DNA of 16,146 bases, from NCBI GenBank assembly GCA_016177355.1, contig JACOVL010000046.1, positions 1 to 16,146 on the forward strand, given 5' to 3'. The translations under genes were made by a program, and so were the position numbers. This DNA is from Betaproteobacteria bacterium. GTDB lineage: Bacteria > Pseudomonadota > Gammaproteobacteria > Burkholderiales > SG8-41. Below, in pieces: positions 5,341 to 14,143 of the stretch. Below the pieces are notes generated by a model, which ran no database searches, was not told where the DNA came from, and worked only from the letters and a program-made list of their open reading frames with translations. Every line of letters starts with the position of its first letter. Positions within the stretch are counted from its first letter, which is position 1.

Positions 5341-7107
5341 GTGTCCCGCACGATGCCGATGCTGCAACGCGCCGCCCGTGGCCGGCCCGGCGCGTTTCCC
5401 GGGACAAACGCCGGCATGGGACTACAAGTTTCAACGGGTTATTGCAGTCGCGCCGGGCCGCGCGAAACGAACGAAGACTTCTGCGGCATGGTGACGCCCT
5501 CGGGCGCCGAGCTCGGCGCCAAGGGCGTGATCGCCGCTGTCGCCGACGGCGTTTCCGGCGGGCGCGGCGGGCGGGAGGCCGCGGAGTATACCGTGCGCGG
5601 GCTGCTCGCCGACTACTATGCGACGCCCGATACGTGGGCCGTTCCGCACGCCCTCGACCGCGTGCTGAACGCGAACAATCAGTGGCTCCTCGCCCAGGCG
5701 GTGGCGCACCGCGAGCTCGCCGGCATGGCGACCACCCTCACCGCGCTGGTGCTGCGCGGTCAGCGCTACGTGCTCGCTCATGTCGGCGACAGCCGTGCCT
5801 ACCTGTGGCGCGACGGGCGGCTCGCGCGGCTCACCGCCGATCACGTCTGGGACCGTCCCGACATGCGCCACGTGCTCAAGCGCGCAGTCGGCCTCGATCC
5901 TCGTCTCGCCGTCGACTACTCGGAGGACCGCCTGCACGCGGGGGACGCGTTCGTGCTGGCGAGTGACGGCGTGTGGGAGCCGCTCGGCGATTACGGCATG
6001 AAGGAGCTGCTGTGCGAGCACCCCGAGCCCGAGGCGGCGGCGCGCGCCCTGGTGCAAGAGGCGCTCGCGCGCGGCGGCCAGGATAACGCGAGCGCGGTCG
6101 TGCTGCGGGTGGAGCGGCTCCCCGACGGCGACATGTTCGACAGCCTTGCCGACGGCCGGATGCTGCCGCTGCCGCCGCGGCTCAAGCCGGGGCAGGCGAT
6201 TGACGATTACGAGGTGCTCGAGCCGCTGCACGAGTCGCGCACGACGCTGCTCTACAAGGTCATGAACCTCACCGACGGCAGTCTGGGCGTGCTGAAGACG
6301 CTGCAACCCCGGTTTGTTTCGGATGGCGAGCAGCGCGCTGCGCTCGCCGCCGAGGAATGGCTCGCGCGGCGCGTGATGTCGCATTACTTCCCCCAGGTGC
6401 TGCCGGCGCCCGAGCGCAACCACCTGTACTACGTGATGAGCTATCACGAGGGCGCCACGCTGCAGCAGCGGCTCGACACAGGCGCCCACTTCACGGTGGC
6501 CGATGCGGTCAAGATCGGCATCCGGCTCGCGAAGGGGTTGGGTGCGCTGCACCGCCTGAATGTCATACACCGCGACGTGAAGCCGGCGAACCTCCACCTG
6601 GGTGCCGACGAGAAGTTGCGACTGCTCGACCTCGGCGTGTCGCTCGCCGAGGGCGCGACGATCCATGAAACTGCGCCGGGTGCGCCCGGCACGCCGAGTT
6701 ATATGGCGCCGGAATTGTTCGCGGGCGGGAGCGCCGATGCATCGAGCGATCTCTACGCGACCGGAATCACCCTCTATCACCTGCTCACGCGCAAGTACCC
6801 CTACGGCGAGGTCGAGCCGTTCCAGCACCCGAGGTTCGGCGACCCCGTCCCGCCCACGCGTTACCGTCCGGACATTCCCAAGTGGCTGGAAGCGGTCCTG
6901 CTCAAAGCGGTCGCACGCGAGAAAAAGCTCCGCTTCGAGACCGCCGAAGAACTGCTGCTCGCCCTTGAGCGCGGCGAGCGTTTGCCGGTCACGGTTCCCG
7001 GCCGCACGCCGCTGGCCGGGCGCGATCCGGTGCTGTTCTGGCGCTCGGTGGCTGCGGGGCTTTTTGTGTTGAGCCTCCTGTTGCTCTACCTGCTGGTCGC
7101 CCGCTGA
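5341..7107 (+). CDS. Bifunctional PP2C phosphatase - Ser/Thr protein kinase with C-terminal membrane anchor
   Basis: This 588-residue protein joins two opposed activities. The N-terminal PP2C domain (about 28-258) shows RETNEDF (D46), AAVADGVSGG (D69), GMATTLTAL, LAHVGDSRAYLWRDG, FVLASDGVWE (D209) and GGQDNAS (D248), the expected metal-binding acids. The kinase domain (about 288-545) has VLK (K319), E338, HRDVKPAN (D412), DLG in place of DFG (D430), PGTPSYMAPE and SSDLYATGITLYHLLT; the glycine-rich loop is degenerate. Residues about 565-586 form one C-terminal transmembrane helix, so the enzyme should face the cytoplasm. The GTG at 5341 has GAGGA seven bases upstream and lies 2 bp after the transporter stop; ATG at 5416 (MGLQVSTGY), nearer the domain edge, is a real alternative. 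Similar fusions occur beside nitrate transporters in other proteobacteria. The target is unknown; the transporter or the nitrate reductase are guesses. Confidence 0.9.
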   Translation: MSRTMPMLQRAARGRPGAFPGTNAGMGLQVSTGYCSRAGPRETNEDFCGMVTPSGAELGAKGVIAAVADGVSGGRGGREAAEYTVRGLLADYYATPDTWAVPHALDRVLNANNQWLLAQAVAHRELAGMATTLTALVLRGQRYVLAHVGDSRAYLWRDGRLARLTADHVWDRPDMRHVLKRAVGLDPRLAVDYSEDRLHAGDAFVLASDGVWEPLGDYGMKELLCEHPEPEAAARALVQEALARGGQDNASAVVLRVERLPDGDMFDSLADGRMLPLPPRLKPGQAIDDYEVLEPLHESRTTLLYKVMNLTDGSLGVLKTLQPRFVSDGEQRAALAAEEWLARRVMSHYFPQVLPAPERNHLYYVMSYHEGATLQQRLDTGAHFTVADAVKIGIRLAKGLGALHRLNVIHRDVKPANLHLGADEKLRLLDLGVSLAEGATIHETAPGAPGTPSYMAPELFAGGSADASSDLYATGITLYHLLTRKYPYGEVEPFQHPRFGDPVPPTRYRPDIPKWLEAVLLKAVAREKKLRFETAEELLLALERGERLPVTVPGRTPLAGRDPVLFWRSVAAGLFVLSLLLLYLLVAR

Positions 7108-7108
7108 T

Positions 7109-9661
7109 ATGAAGACCGGAAAAATCGTCGTGATCGGCAACGGCATGGTCGGCCAGCGCTTCCTGGAGCAGCTGGTCAACCGGCTGGATGGCGGCGCGGC
7201 AGAGGTGACGGCGCAGGTTACCGTCTTTTGCGCGGAGCCGCGCCCGGCCTACGACCGCGTGCAGCTCACCAGTTTTTTCTCCGGCAAATCGGCCGCCGAC
7301 CTCAACCTCGTGCCCGACGGCTTCTTCGAAAAGCACGGCATTGCACTGCGCCTTGGCGACAAGGCTACCGCCATCGACCGCGCGCGCAAGCGCGTGCGCT
7401 CCGCGCGCGGCCACGAACTGCCCTACGACAAGCTGGTGCTCGCCACCGGCTCTTATCCGTTCGTGCCCAGGGTTCCGGGCGCCGAATGGCCGGATTGCTT
7501 CGTCTATCGCGCGATCGAGGATCTGGAAGCGATACGCACGGCGGCGAAGCGCGCGCGCACCGGCGCCGTGATCGGCGGCGGGCTGCTCGGGCTCGAAGCG
7601 GCCAAGGCGCTGCACGACCTCGGCCTCGAAACGCACGTGGTGGAATTCGCACCGCGCCTGATGGCGGTGCAGCTCGACGATTCGGGCGGGCGGCTGCTGC
7701 GCCGGAAGATCGAGGCGCTCGGCGTCGGGGTCCACACCTCGAAAGAGACAACGAAAATCGTCAAGGGCGCCGAACGCCGCCACAGGCTGCTGTTCGCCGA
7801 TGGCGGATCGCGTGAGACCGACCTCGTCGTGTTCTCGGCGGGCATCCGCCCGCGTGACCAGCTCGCGCGCGCGGCCGGGCTCGCGATCGGCGAGCGCGGC
7901 GGCATCGTGATCAACGACCATTGCCAGACCAGCGACCCGGATATCTATGCGCTCGGCGAGTGCGCGCTGTGGGGCGGCCGCAGCTACGGCCTGGTCGCGC
8001 CGGGCTACCAGATGGCCGAAGTCGCGGCGCGCCACCTCTCCGGCGAGCGCGATGCGCGGTTCGCCGACGCCGACATGAGCACGAAGCTGAAGCTGATGGG
8101 GGTGGACGTTGCCTCGATCGGCGACGCTCACGGCGCGGCGCCGGGCGCGCTCAATTGCGTCTTCACCGACGAGGCGACGGGCCTCTACAAGAAACTGGTC
8201 ATCTCGAGCGATCGCAAGCGCCTGCTCGGCGCGGTGCTGGTCGGCGACGCCGCCGACTACGGCAGCCTGCTGCAGATGGCGCTGAACGCCTTGCCCCTGC
8301 CCGGGCACCCGGAAGACCTGATCCTTCCGGCGCGCGCGGGCGGCGGCAAGGGCCTGGGCGTCGATGCTCTCCCGGCCACGGCGCTGATCTGCTCCTGCAA
8401 CAGCGTGACCAAAGGCGCGATTTGCGATGCCGTTGCCGCAGGCTGCACGAGCCTCGGCGCGCTGAAGAAAGAGACCAGGGCGAGCACCACCTGCGGCGGC
8501 TGCGGCCCGCTGGTGAAGAGTATCCTCGACCGCGAGCTGAAAAAGCTCGGCGTGGACGTGAACCACCACCTGTGCGAGCACTTCCCCTACTCGCGCCAGG
8601 AGCTGTTCCACCTCGCGCGCGTCGGGGGGCTCAAGACCTTTGACGAAATCGTCTCGAAGCACGGCCGGGGACGCGGCTGCGACATCTGCAAGCCGGCCGT
8701 GGCCTCCATCCTGGCCGCGTGCTGGAACGAATACATACTCAAGCCCAAGCATGCGCCGCTGCAGGATACGAACGATCACTTCCTCGCCAACCTTCAGAAG
8801 GACGGCACTTACTCGATCGTGCCGCGGGTGCCGGGCGGCGAAATCCCGCCCGAGAAACTGATCGTGCTCGGAGAGGTGGCGAAGAAGTTCGGCCTTTACA
8901 CCAAGATCACGGGCGCCCAGCGCATCGACCTCTTCGGCGCGCGCGTGGAACAGTTGCCGCTCATCTGGAGGGACCTGGTCGCCGCGGGCTTCGAGTCCGG
9001 CCACGCCTACGGCAAGGCGCTGCGCACGGTGAAGTCCTGCGTCGGGTCCACGTGGTGCCGCTACGGCGTGCAGGACTCGGTGCTGATGGCGATCAACATC
9101 GAGAACCGCTACCGGGGATTGCGCGCGCCGCACAAGCTGAAGATGGGCGTCTCGGGTTGCGCGCGCGAGTGCGCGGAGGCGCAGGCCAAGGACGTCGGCA
9201 TCATCGCCACCGAAAAAGGCTGGAACCTGTACGTCTGCGGCAACGGCGGCATGAAGCCGCGCCACGCCGACCTCCTCGCGAAGGATCTCGACGATAAGAC
9301 GCTCGTCCGGTACATCGACCGTTTCCTGATGTTCTACATCCGCACCGGCGACCGGCTGCAGCGCACGGCCACGTGGCTCGAAAACCTGGAAGGCGGCATC
9401 GACTACGTGCGCAAGGTCGTATGCGAGGACTCGCTGGGCCTGGGCCACGAGCTCGAAGCCGACATGCAACGGCAGGTCGAGACCTACGCCTGCGAATGGA
9501 AGAAGGCGATCAACGACCCGGAGACCTTGAAGCGTTTCCGCCACTTCGTGAACAGCGATCAGCCGGACCGCAACGTGGTGTTCGTCGCCGAGCGCGGCCA
9601 GATCCGGCCCGCGCGCCCGGACGAGCGTGAATCGGCCCTCGAAGCCGTGGCGGCGGCATGA
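7109..9661 (+). CDS. nirB: NAD(P)H-dependent nitrite reductase, large subunit
   Basis: The 850-residue NirB reduces nitrite to ammonium by six electrons in the cytoplasm. Domains in order: a pyridine-nucleotide-disulfide reductase module with FAD and NAD(P)H sites (VVIGNGMVGQRF at the N-terminus, AVIGGGLLGLEAAKAL near 153, YALGECALW near 280); a BFD-like [2Fe-2S] domain with C428, C430, C462 and C465; and the nitrite/sulfite reductase domain with C644 and C650 (SCVGSTWC) and C684 and C688 (GCAREC), ligands of the [4Fe-4S]-siroheme centre. Length and all cofactor residues are normal for a functional enzyme. The ATG is 1 bp after the kinase stop (TGATATG), with no clear Shine-Dalgarno sequence, so translational coupling is likely. 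The stop overlaps the nirD start by 4 bp. Siroheme synthesis genes are not in the window. Confidence 0.97.
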   Translation: MKTGKIVVIGNGMVGQRFLEQLVNRLDGGAAEVTAQVTVFCAEPRPAYDRVQLTSFFSGKSAADLNLVPDGFFEKHGIALRLGDKATAIDRARKRVRSARGHELPYDKLVLATGSYPFVPRVPGAEWPDCFVYRAIEDLEAIRTAAKRARTGAVIGGGLLGLEAAKALHDLGLETHVVEFAPRLMAVQLDDSGGRLLRRKIEALGVGVHTSKETTKIVKGAERRHRLLFADGGSRETDLVVFSAGIRPRDQLARAAGLAIGERGGIVINDHCQTSDPDIYALGECALWGGRSYGLVAPGYQMAEVAARHLSGERDARFADADMSTKLKLMGVDVASIGDAHGAAPGALNCVFTDEATGLYKKLVISSDRKRLLGAVLVGDAADYGSLLQMALNALPLPGHPEDLILPARAGGGKGLGVDALPATALICSCNSVTKGAICDAVAAGCTSLGALKKETRASTTCGGCGPLVKSILDRELKKLGVDVNHHLCEHFPYSRQELFHLARVGGLKTFDEIVSKHGRGRGCDICKPAVASILAACWNEYILKPKHAPLQDTNDHFLANLQKDGTYSIVPRVPGGEIPPEKLIVLGEVAKKFGLYTKITGAQRIDLFGARVEQLPLIWRDLVAAGFESGHAYGKALRTVKSCVGSTWCRYGVQDSVLMAINIENRYRGLRAPHKLKMGVSGCARECAEAQAKDVGIIATEKGWNLYVCGNGGMKPRHADLLAKDLDDKTLVRYIDRFLMFYIRTGDRLQRTATWLENLEGGIDYVRKVVCEDSLGLGHELEADMQRQVETYACEWKKAINDPETLKRFRHFVNSDQPDRNVVFVAERGQIRPARPDERESALEAVAAA

Positions 9662-10005
9662 GGCACGACGTGAGTGAATGGGTTGCCGTTTGCAGGCTGG
9701 ACGACATCGTGCCGAACACGGGTGTGTGCGCGCTCGTAGGCGGGCGCCAGGTCGCGGTATTCAGGCTGGATGACAACAGCGTCTACGCCATAGATAACTG
9801 CGACCCGTTCTCGCGGGCGAACGTGCTTTCGCGCGGCATCGTGGGCGACCTGAAGGGAGAACTGGTCGTGGCCTCGCCGGTGTACAAGCAGCACTTCAGC
9901 CTCGCCACCGGCCGGTGTCTGGAGGATCCGGGCGTCCGCGTCCCCGTGTTTCCCGTGCGCCTGGATGGCGAAACGGTCTGGGTGGAAACGCAGGGGGAGG
10001 GATAA
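9658..10005 (+). CDS. nirD: Nitrite reductase small subunit
   Basis: A 115-residue protein with a Rieske-like beta fold (WVAVCRLDDIVPNTG..., QVAVFRLDDNSVYAIDNCDPFSRANVLSRG, GELVVASPVYKQHFSLATGRCLEDPG). It forms the NADH-dependent nitrite reductase with NirB. The residues that bind the Rieske [2Fe-2S] cluster are absent: C48 is followed by DP rather than x-H, and the second C-x2-H motif is replaced by PVYKQH. This is normal for NirD, which carries no cluster. The ATGA overlap with nirB (9658-9661) and TAATG overlap with the next gene (10003-10007) show tight translational coupling. Family assignment is firm. Confidence 0.95.
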   Translation: MRHDVSEWVAVCRLDDIVPNTGVCALVGGRQVAVFRLDDNSVYAIDNCDPFSRANVLSRGIVGDLKGELVVASPVYKQHFSLATGRCLEDPGVRVPVFPVRLDGETVWVETQGEG

Positions 10006-12185
10006 TGCTGTTCGGACGCCACACCAAAAACCCGATCAAGATCGCCGACAAGGACGTGGCCGACTGGAAGTACACGACCTGCGGCTATTGCTCGACCGGC
10101 TGCTCGATCGAAGTCGGCCTGGACGCCGAAGGCAAGGCGGTGACCGCGCGCGGCGTCGCCGACGCGCCGGTCAACCGGGGCAAACTCTGCATCAAGGGCA
10201 TTTTCGAGCACGAGCTGTTCAATTCCGCGAACCGCGGCAAGACGCCGCTCCTGCGCGAGCGGGCGATCGACGCCTACCGCGAGGTGGGCTGGGACGAGGC
10301 GCTCGATCACACCGCCGCGGAGATCAAGCGTGTCCAGGAGAAATACGGGCGCGACAGCATCGCAATCATCTCCACCGGGCAGATCCTGACCGAGGAGTTC
10401 TATACGCTCGGCAAGCTGACGCGGGGCGTCATCGGCACCAACAACTACGACGGCAACACCACGCTTTGCATGGCCTCCGCCGTGTCAGGCTACAAGCGCT
10501 CGTTCGGCTCCGATGGGCCGCCGGGATGCTACGAAGACTTCGAGCACACCGAATGCCTGATGGCTTTCGGCTCCAATCTGCCCGAGCAGCACCCGATCAT
10601 CTACTGGCGCCTCAAGATGGCGCTGGAGAAGCGCAGGTTCCCGGTGATCGTGGTGGACCCGCGCGTCACCATGTTCGCGCAAATGGCGGACATCCATCTG
10701 CCGGTCACTCCCGGAACCGACCTGGTGCTGCTGAACGCCCTCGCTCACGTGATCCTGAAGGAAGGCCTGGAGGACCGCGATTACATCGACACGCACACCA
10801 CCGGCTTCGAGGAGTTCTCCGCCCTGGTGGCTCACTACGATCCGGTCACCGCGGCCGGCATCTGCGGCATAGACGAAGACACCATACGCCACGTTGCGCG
10901 CCTGTACGCGAAGGCGGGTGCTGCCATGTCGATCTGGACCATGGGAATCAACCAAAGCACTCACGGCTCGGACGGCGTAGTCGCGATCAACAGCCTGAAT
11001 CTCATCACCGGCAACATCGGCAAGCCGGGCGGCACCAGCCTGTCCATCACCGGCCAGTGCAACGCGATGGGCACGCGTGAATGGTCGTCCTGCTCCGGCC
11101 TTCCCGGCTACCGCGCGCTGGAAAAGGAAAAGGATCGCGAAACCATCGCCAACTACTGGGGCATAGACCCGGGGTTCTTCCCCGGGCGGCGTGGGCCGTT
11201 CATGACCGACATCTTCCCGGCCATGGAAACCGGCCAGATAAAAGCGCTGTGGCTGATCGCCACCAACCCGATGACTTCGATGCCGAACATCCCGCGCATC
11301 AGGAAGACGCTTCAAAACCTGGAATTCCTGGTGGTTCAGGACGCCTACGCCGACGTCGAGACCACCCAGTACGCGCACGTCTACCTGCCGGCCGCGCTGT
11401 GGGGAGAGAAGGAAGGCGTGTTCACCAATACGGAACGGCGCGTCAACCTGGTGCGCAAGGTGGTGGAACCGCACGGCGATTCCAAGCCCGACCTGTGGAT
11501 CTTCAACCAGATCGCGAAGCGTTTCGAGCAGGGACGCAAGATCCGTTTCCCCGAAACCCCGGCCGAAGTGTTCGAAGAAATGCGCGAGCTCTCCAGGGGG
11601 CGCATGCTGGATTACTCCGGCATGACGCACGACAAGATCGAAATGCAACGCGGCATTCAATGGCCCTGCCCGGAAAATGCCGGGTCCGGATCGCCACGCC
11701 TGTACGCAGACGGCGTGTTTCAGCATCCGGACGCAAAAGCAAAGCTCATCCCGTTGCCCTTCGTCGACAACAATGAGCGGCCGGACCAGCAGTTCCCGTT
11801 CTGGCTGAACAGCGGCCGGGTGGTCGAGCATTTTCATACCCGCACCCGCACCGGCAAGATCGGCAATGTCAACAAGTTCTCGCCCACGCCGTACATGGAA
11901 ATGAACCCGGATTCGGCAAAAGAGCTTGGCATTGGCCACATGACCTACGCGCGGCTGATCTCGCGGCGCGGCTATGCGGTGGTGCTGGTGCAGCTGACCC
12001 ACCGCGTGCCGCATAACATGGTGTTCATCCCGTTCCATTTCCATGAGTGCGTCAATCGCCTGACGCTGGGCCTGCTCGATCCGTATTCGCGCCAGCCCGC
12101 ATTCAAGCAGTGCGCGGTGAAAATAGAGCCGGCGACCGATCAACTGGCGGCAGCCGCGGCCAATGTTGCCGCGCGCAGTTACTGA
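10005..12185 (+). CDS. nasA: Assimilatory-type molybdopterin nitrate reductase, catalytic subunit
   Basis: A 726-residue molybdopterin oxidoreductase that should reduce nitrate to nitrite. The N-terminal [4Fe-4S] motif CGYCSTGC...LCIKG supplies C26, C29, C33 and C62. The stretch NTTLCMASAVSGYKR holds the presumed Mo-ligating C155, and GSDGPPGCYEDFEHTE, MGINQSTHGSDG and LITGNIGKPGG...SITGQCNAMG match nitrate reductases of the NasA/NarB/NapA group. There is no twin-arginine signal, so the enzyme stays in the cytoplasm, as assimilatory ones do. It lacks the C-terminal BFD-type [2Fe-2S] extension of some NasA proteins, so it needs an outside electron donor. ATG at 10005 overlaps the nirD stop by one base and follows a strong AGGGGGAGGG ribosome-binding site. 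Formate dehydrogenase-like activity is a less likely alternative. Start confidence is high. Confidence 0.9.
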   Translation: MLFGRHTKNPIKIADKDVADWKYTTCGYCSTGCSIEVGLDAEGKAVTARGVADAPVNRGKLCIKGIFEHELFNSANRGKTPLLRERAIDAYREVGWDEALDHTAAEIKRVQEKYGRDSIAIISTGQILTEEFYTLGKLTRGVIGTNNYDGNTTLCMASAVSGYKRSFGSDGPPGCYEDFEHTECLMAFGSNLPEQHPIIYWRLKMALEKRRFPVIVVDPRVTMFAQMADIHLPVTPGTDLVLLNALAHVILKEGLEDRDYIDTHTTGFEEFSALVAHYDPVTAAGICGIDEDTIRHVARLYAKAGAAMSIWTMGINQSTHGSDGVVAINSLNLITGNIGKPGGTSLSITGQCNAMGTREWSSCSGLPGYRALEKEKDRETIANYWGIDPGFFPGRRGPFMTDIFPAMETGQIKALWLIATNPMTSMPNIPRIRKTLQNLEFLVVQDAYADVETTQYAHVYLPAALWGEKEGVFTNTERRVNLVRKVVEPHGDSKPDLWIFNQIAKRFEQGRKIRFPETPAEVFEEMRELSRGRMLDYSGMTHDKIEMQRGIQWPCPENAGSGSPRLYADGVFQHPDAKAKLIPLPFVDNNERPDQQFPFWLNSGRVVEHFHTRTRTGKIGNVNKFSPTPYMEMNPDSAKELGIGHMTYARLISRRGYAVVLVQLTHRVPHNMVFIPFHFHECVNRLTLGLLDPYSRQPAFKQCAVKIEPATDQLAAAAANVAARSY

Positions 12186-12193
12186 GGGGCAGC

Positions 12194-14143
12194 ATGCTCA
12201 AGGTAGGCGTGGACAAGCAAGGCCTCGCTTTCATCGAGGCGTCCTGCGGCGGCGGCTGCCAGTCCCACGCGCCTGCTTTCAAGGCCCGCCCGAACGAGCC
12301 CGCTTACGCTCTTTTGCCGCCATCGAATGGCGTCAAGGTCAACCAGTACGGCAAATCCATACAGCTCGTTGACGAGAACGATCCGCTCGCCGGGCAGAGC
12401 CTCAACATCAACAACAGCCCCGCCGTCAGCAGCAACCCCAACCGCTACCAGCAGCACGGTTTCCATTTCACTGCCGACAACTGCATCGGCTGCCACGCCT
12501 GCGAGGCGGCATGCAGCGAAAAAAACGCGCTGCCTGCGCACATCAGTTTCCGCTCGGTGGGTTACGTGGAAGGCGGCACCTATCCGGACTTCCGCCGCGT
12601 CAACATTTCGATGGCGTGCAATCACTGCGACGACCCGGTCTGCCTCAAGGGCTGCCCGACCCGGGCCTATACCAAGTTCGCCGAATATGGCGCGGTGCTG
12701 CAGGACCCGGACATCTGCTTCGGCTGCGGCTACTGCACCTGGGTATGCCCGTACAACGCGCCACAGCTCGATCCCATCAAGGGCGAGGTGTCCAAGTGCA
12801 ATATGTGCGTCGATCGCCTCGAAGTCGGGCTGAAGCCCGCCTGCGTCTCGGCCTGCCTTGCAGGGGCGCTGGATTTCGGCGTGGTCGAAACCGCGCCGGA
12901 AAACCGGGTGCAGAACAAGCTCGCCATCCCCGGCTTCCCCGATCCGGAGATCACCCATCCGAACATCCGCTTCCAGCAGGTACGCGAGCTGCCGCGCGAG
13001 ATGCGCCGCACCGACAGCATGCCGCTCCTCTACGTCAAGAAAGAGGAAGCCGGCAAGATCCGCTACCAGCCGCAGGTCGCCGCAAGGCCCCGCGGGATAA
13101 CTGCGGGGAAAACTTCGGGCCGCGAGTGGAGCTTCGAGAAACTGCGCTCGCGTGAAGACCCGCTGGTGATCTTCACCTTGATATCGCAGTGCGTGATCGG
13201 CTCTTTCCTTACCCTGTTTCTGGGACCTGTGATCGGCCTGGAAGTGCTGTCTGTGAATGCGCACCCGACCGCTCATATGGCACTGCTGTCCGGGCTGCTC
13301 GCGCTGGAAACCTTTGCGCTCGTCATCTCCACGGCGCACCTGGGCAAACCGCACCGTTTTTACCGCGCCTTCAATAACCTGCGATATTCTCCGGTGAGCC
13401 GCGAGGTCGCAGGTATCGCGGTCTTCTATAACGCGCTGGGCCTGTACACGCTGCTCTCCGCCGTTCCGGGTCTGTTCTCCCGGCCGTTGCCCCATGAGTT
13501 GATCAGCGGGCTGCAAGTCTTCTCGGGTTGGCTGGCGGCGGCCTCAGGACCGGTCGCCCTCTACGCGATGTATCGCATCTACCGCATCAAGGCGCGCCCG
13601 TACTGGGACCACTGGCAGGTGGCGACGTCGTTCTACGGCTCGATGCTCGCCCTGGGCCCGCTCGCCGTGGCACTGGTCTACGCCGGCGTGCTGGTCCACC
13701 AGGGACAGGCGTTTTCGGGCCTGCTCGCCGTGCTCGCCTGGCCGATCGCACTGGGGCTCTCGATGGAAGGGCTGGGGCTCATCGCCCATGCGCGCGACCT
13801 CGAGCGCCGCGGCGGCGAAGCGGCCGCCTCGCGCATGGAACAGCGCACCCGTTTCGGCAAGACCTACATTCTGCGCAACACGGGTCTTGCACTTGCCATC
13901 GCGCTCGTTGGCGCGCTGGGTGTCACGCATGCCGACGGCGCAGCCGGTTTTTGGGTCTGGGCGCTCGCCGCTTTGCTGATCGTCGCCACGGCGCTCATCG
14001 GGCGCGCCTTGTTCTACGTGCTGGTGATCCCGACCACCATGCCCGGCGCGTTCTTCTGGCGCAATCAGGGCTTCGAGCAGCACGCGCGCGAAACCGGCCT
14101 GGCGCGAATGCCGCAAGTGGGCGTGCTGCCGGATGCTCATTAG
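12194..14143 (+). CDS. Fused DmsB-like four-cluster ferredoxin and DmsC-like quinol-oxidising membrane anchor
   Basis: This 649-residue protein combines two normally separate subunits. Residues about 88-230 form a DmsB-type ferredoxin with sixteen cysteines in four groups: C97/100/103/107, C142/145/150/154, C175/178/181/185 and C202/205/217/221, for four [4Fe-4S] clusters. Motifs such as CNHCDDPVCLKGCP and CLAGALDFG are DmsB-like. Residues about 322-615 form an eight-helix DmsC-type anchor with STAHLGKPHRFYRAFNN...SREV; H382 and E404 are spaced like the quinol-site H65 and E87 that I recall for DmsC. A linker of about 90 residues joins them. An N-terminal extension carries C18, C22 and H25. 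With no signal peptide, the ferredoxin half should face the cytoplasm. It likely carries electrons from quinol to the nitrate reductase encoded 8 bp upstream. GAGGGG precedes the ATG. It is the last operon gene. Confidence 0.88.
   Translation: MLKVGVDKQGLAFIEASCGGGCQSHAPAFKARPNEPAYALLPPSNGVKVNQYGKSIQLVDENDPLAGQSLNINNSPAVSSNPNRYQQHGFHFTADNCIGCHACEAACSEKNALPAHISFRSVGYVEGGTYPDFRRVNISMACNHCDDPVCLKGCPTRAYTKFAEYGAVLQDPDICFGCGYCTWVCPYNAPQLDPIKGEVSKCNMCVDRLEVGLKPACVSACLAGALDFGVVETAPENRVQNKLAIPGFPDPEITHPNIRFQQVRELPREMRRTDSMPLLYVKKEEAGKIRYQPQVAARPRGITAGKTSGREWSFEKLRSREDPLVIFTLISQCVIGSFLTLFLGPVIGLEVLSVNAHPTAHMALLSGLLALETFALVISTAHLGKPHRFYRAFNNLRYSPVSREVAGIAVFYNALGLYTLLSAVPGLFSRPLPHELISGLQVFSGWLAAASGPVALYAMYRIYRIKARPYWDHWQVATSFYGSMLALGPLAVALVYAGVLVHQGQAFSGLLAVLAWPIALGLSMEGLGLIAHARDLERRGGEAAASRMEQRTRFGKTYILRNTGLALAIALVGALGVTHADGAAGFWVWALAALLIVATALIGRALFYVLVIPTTMPGAFFWRNQGFEQHARETGLARMPQVGVLPDAH

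Noticed and set aside
6989..9544. 851-codon open frame on the minus strand opposite nirB
   Set aside because: NirB on the plus strand has all cofactor motifs. The antisense product shows no recognisable domain and follows codon-position GC bias.
10485..12143. 552-codon open frame on the minus strand opposite nasA
   Set aside because: Antisense shadow of a fully conserved molybdoenzyme; no motif seen in the translation.
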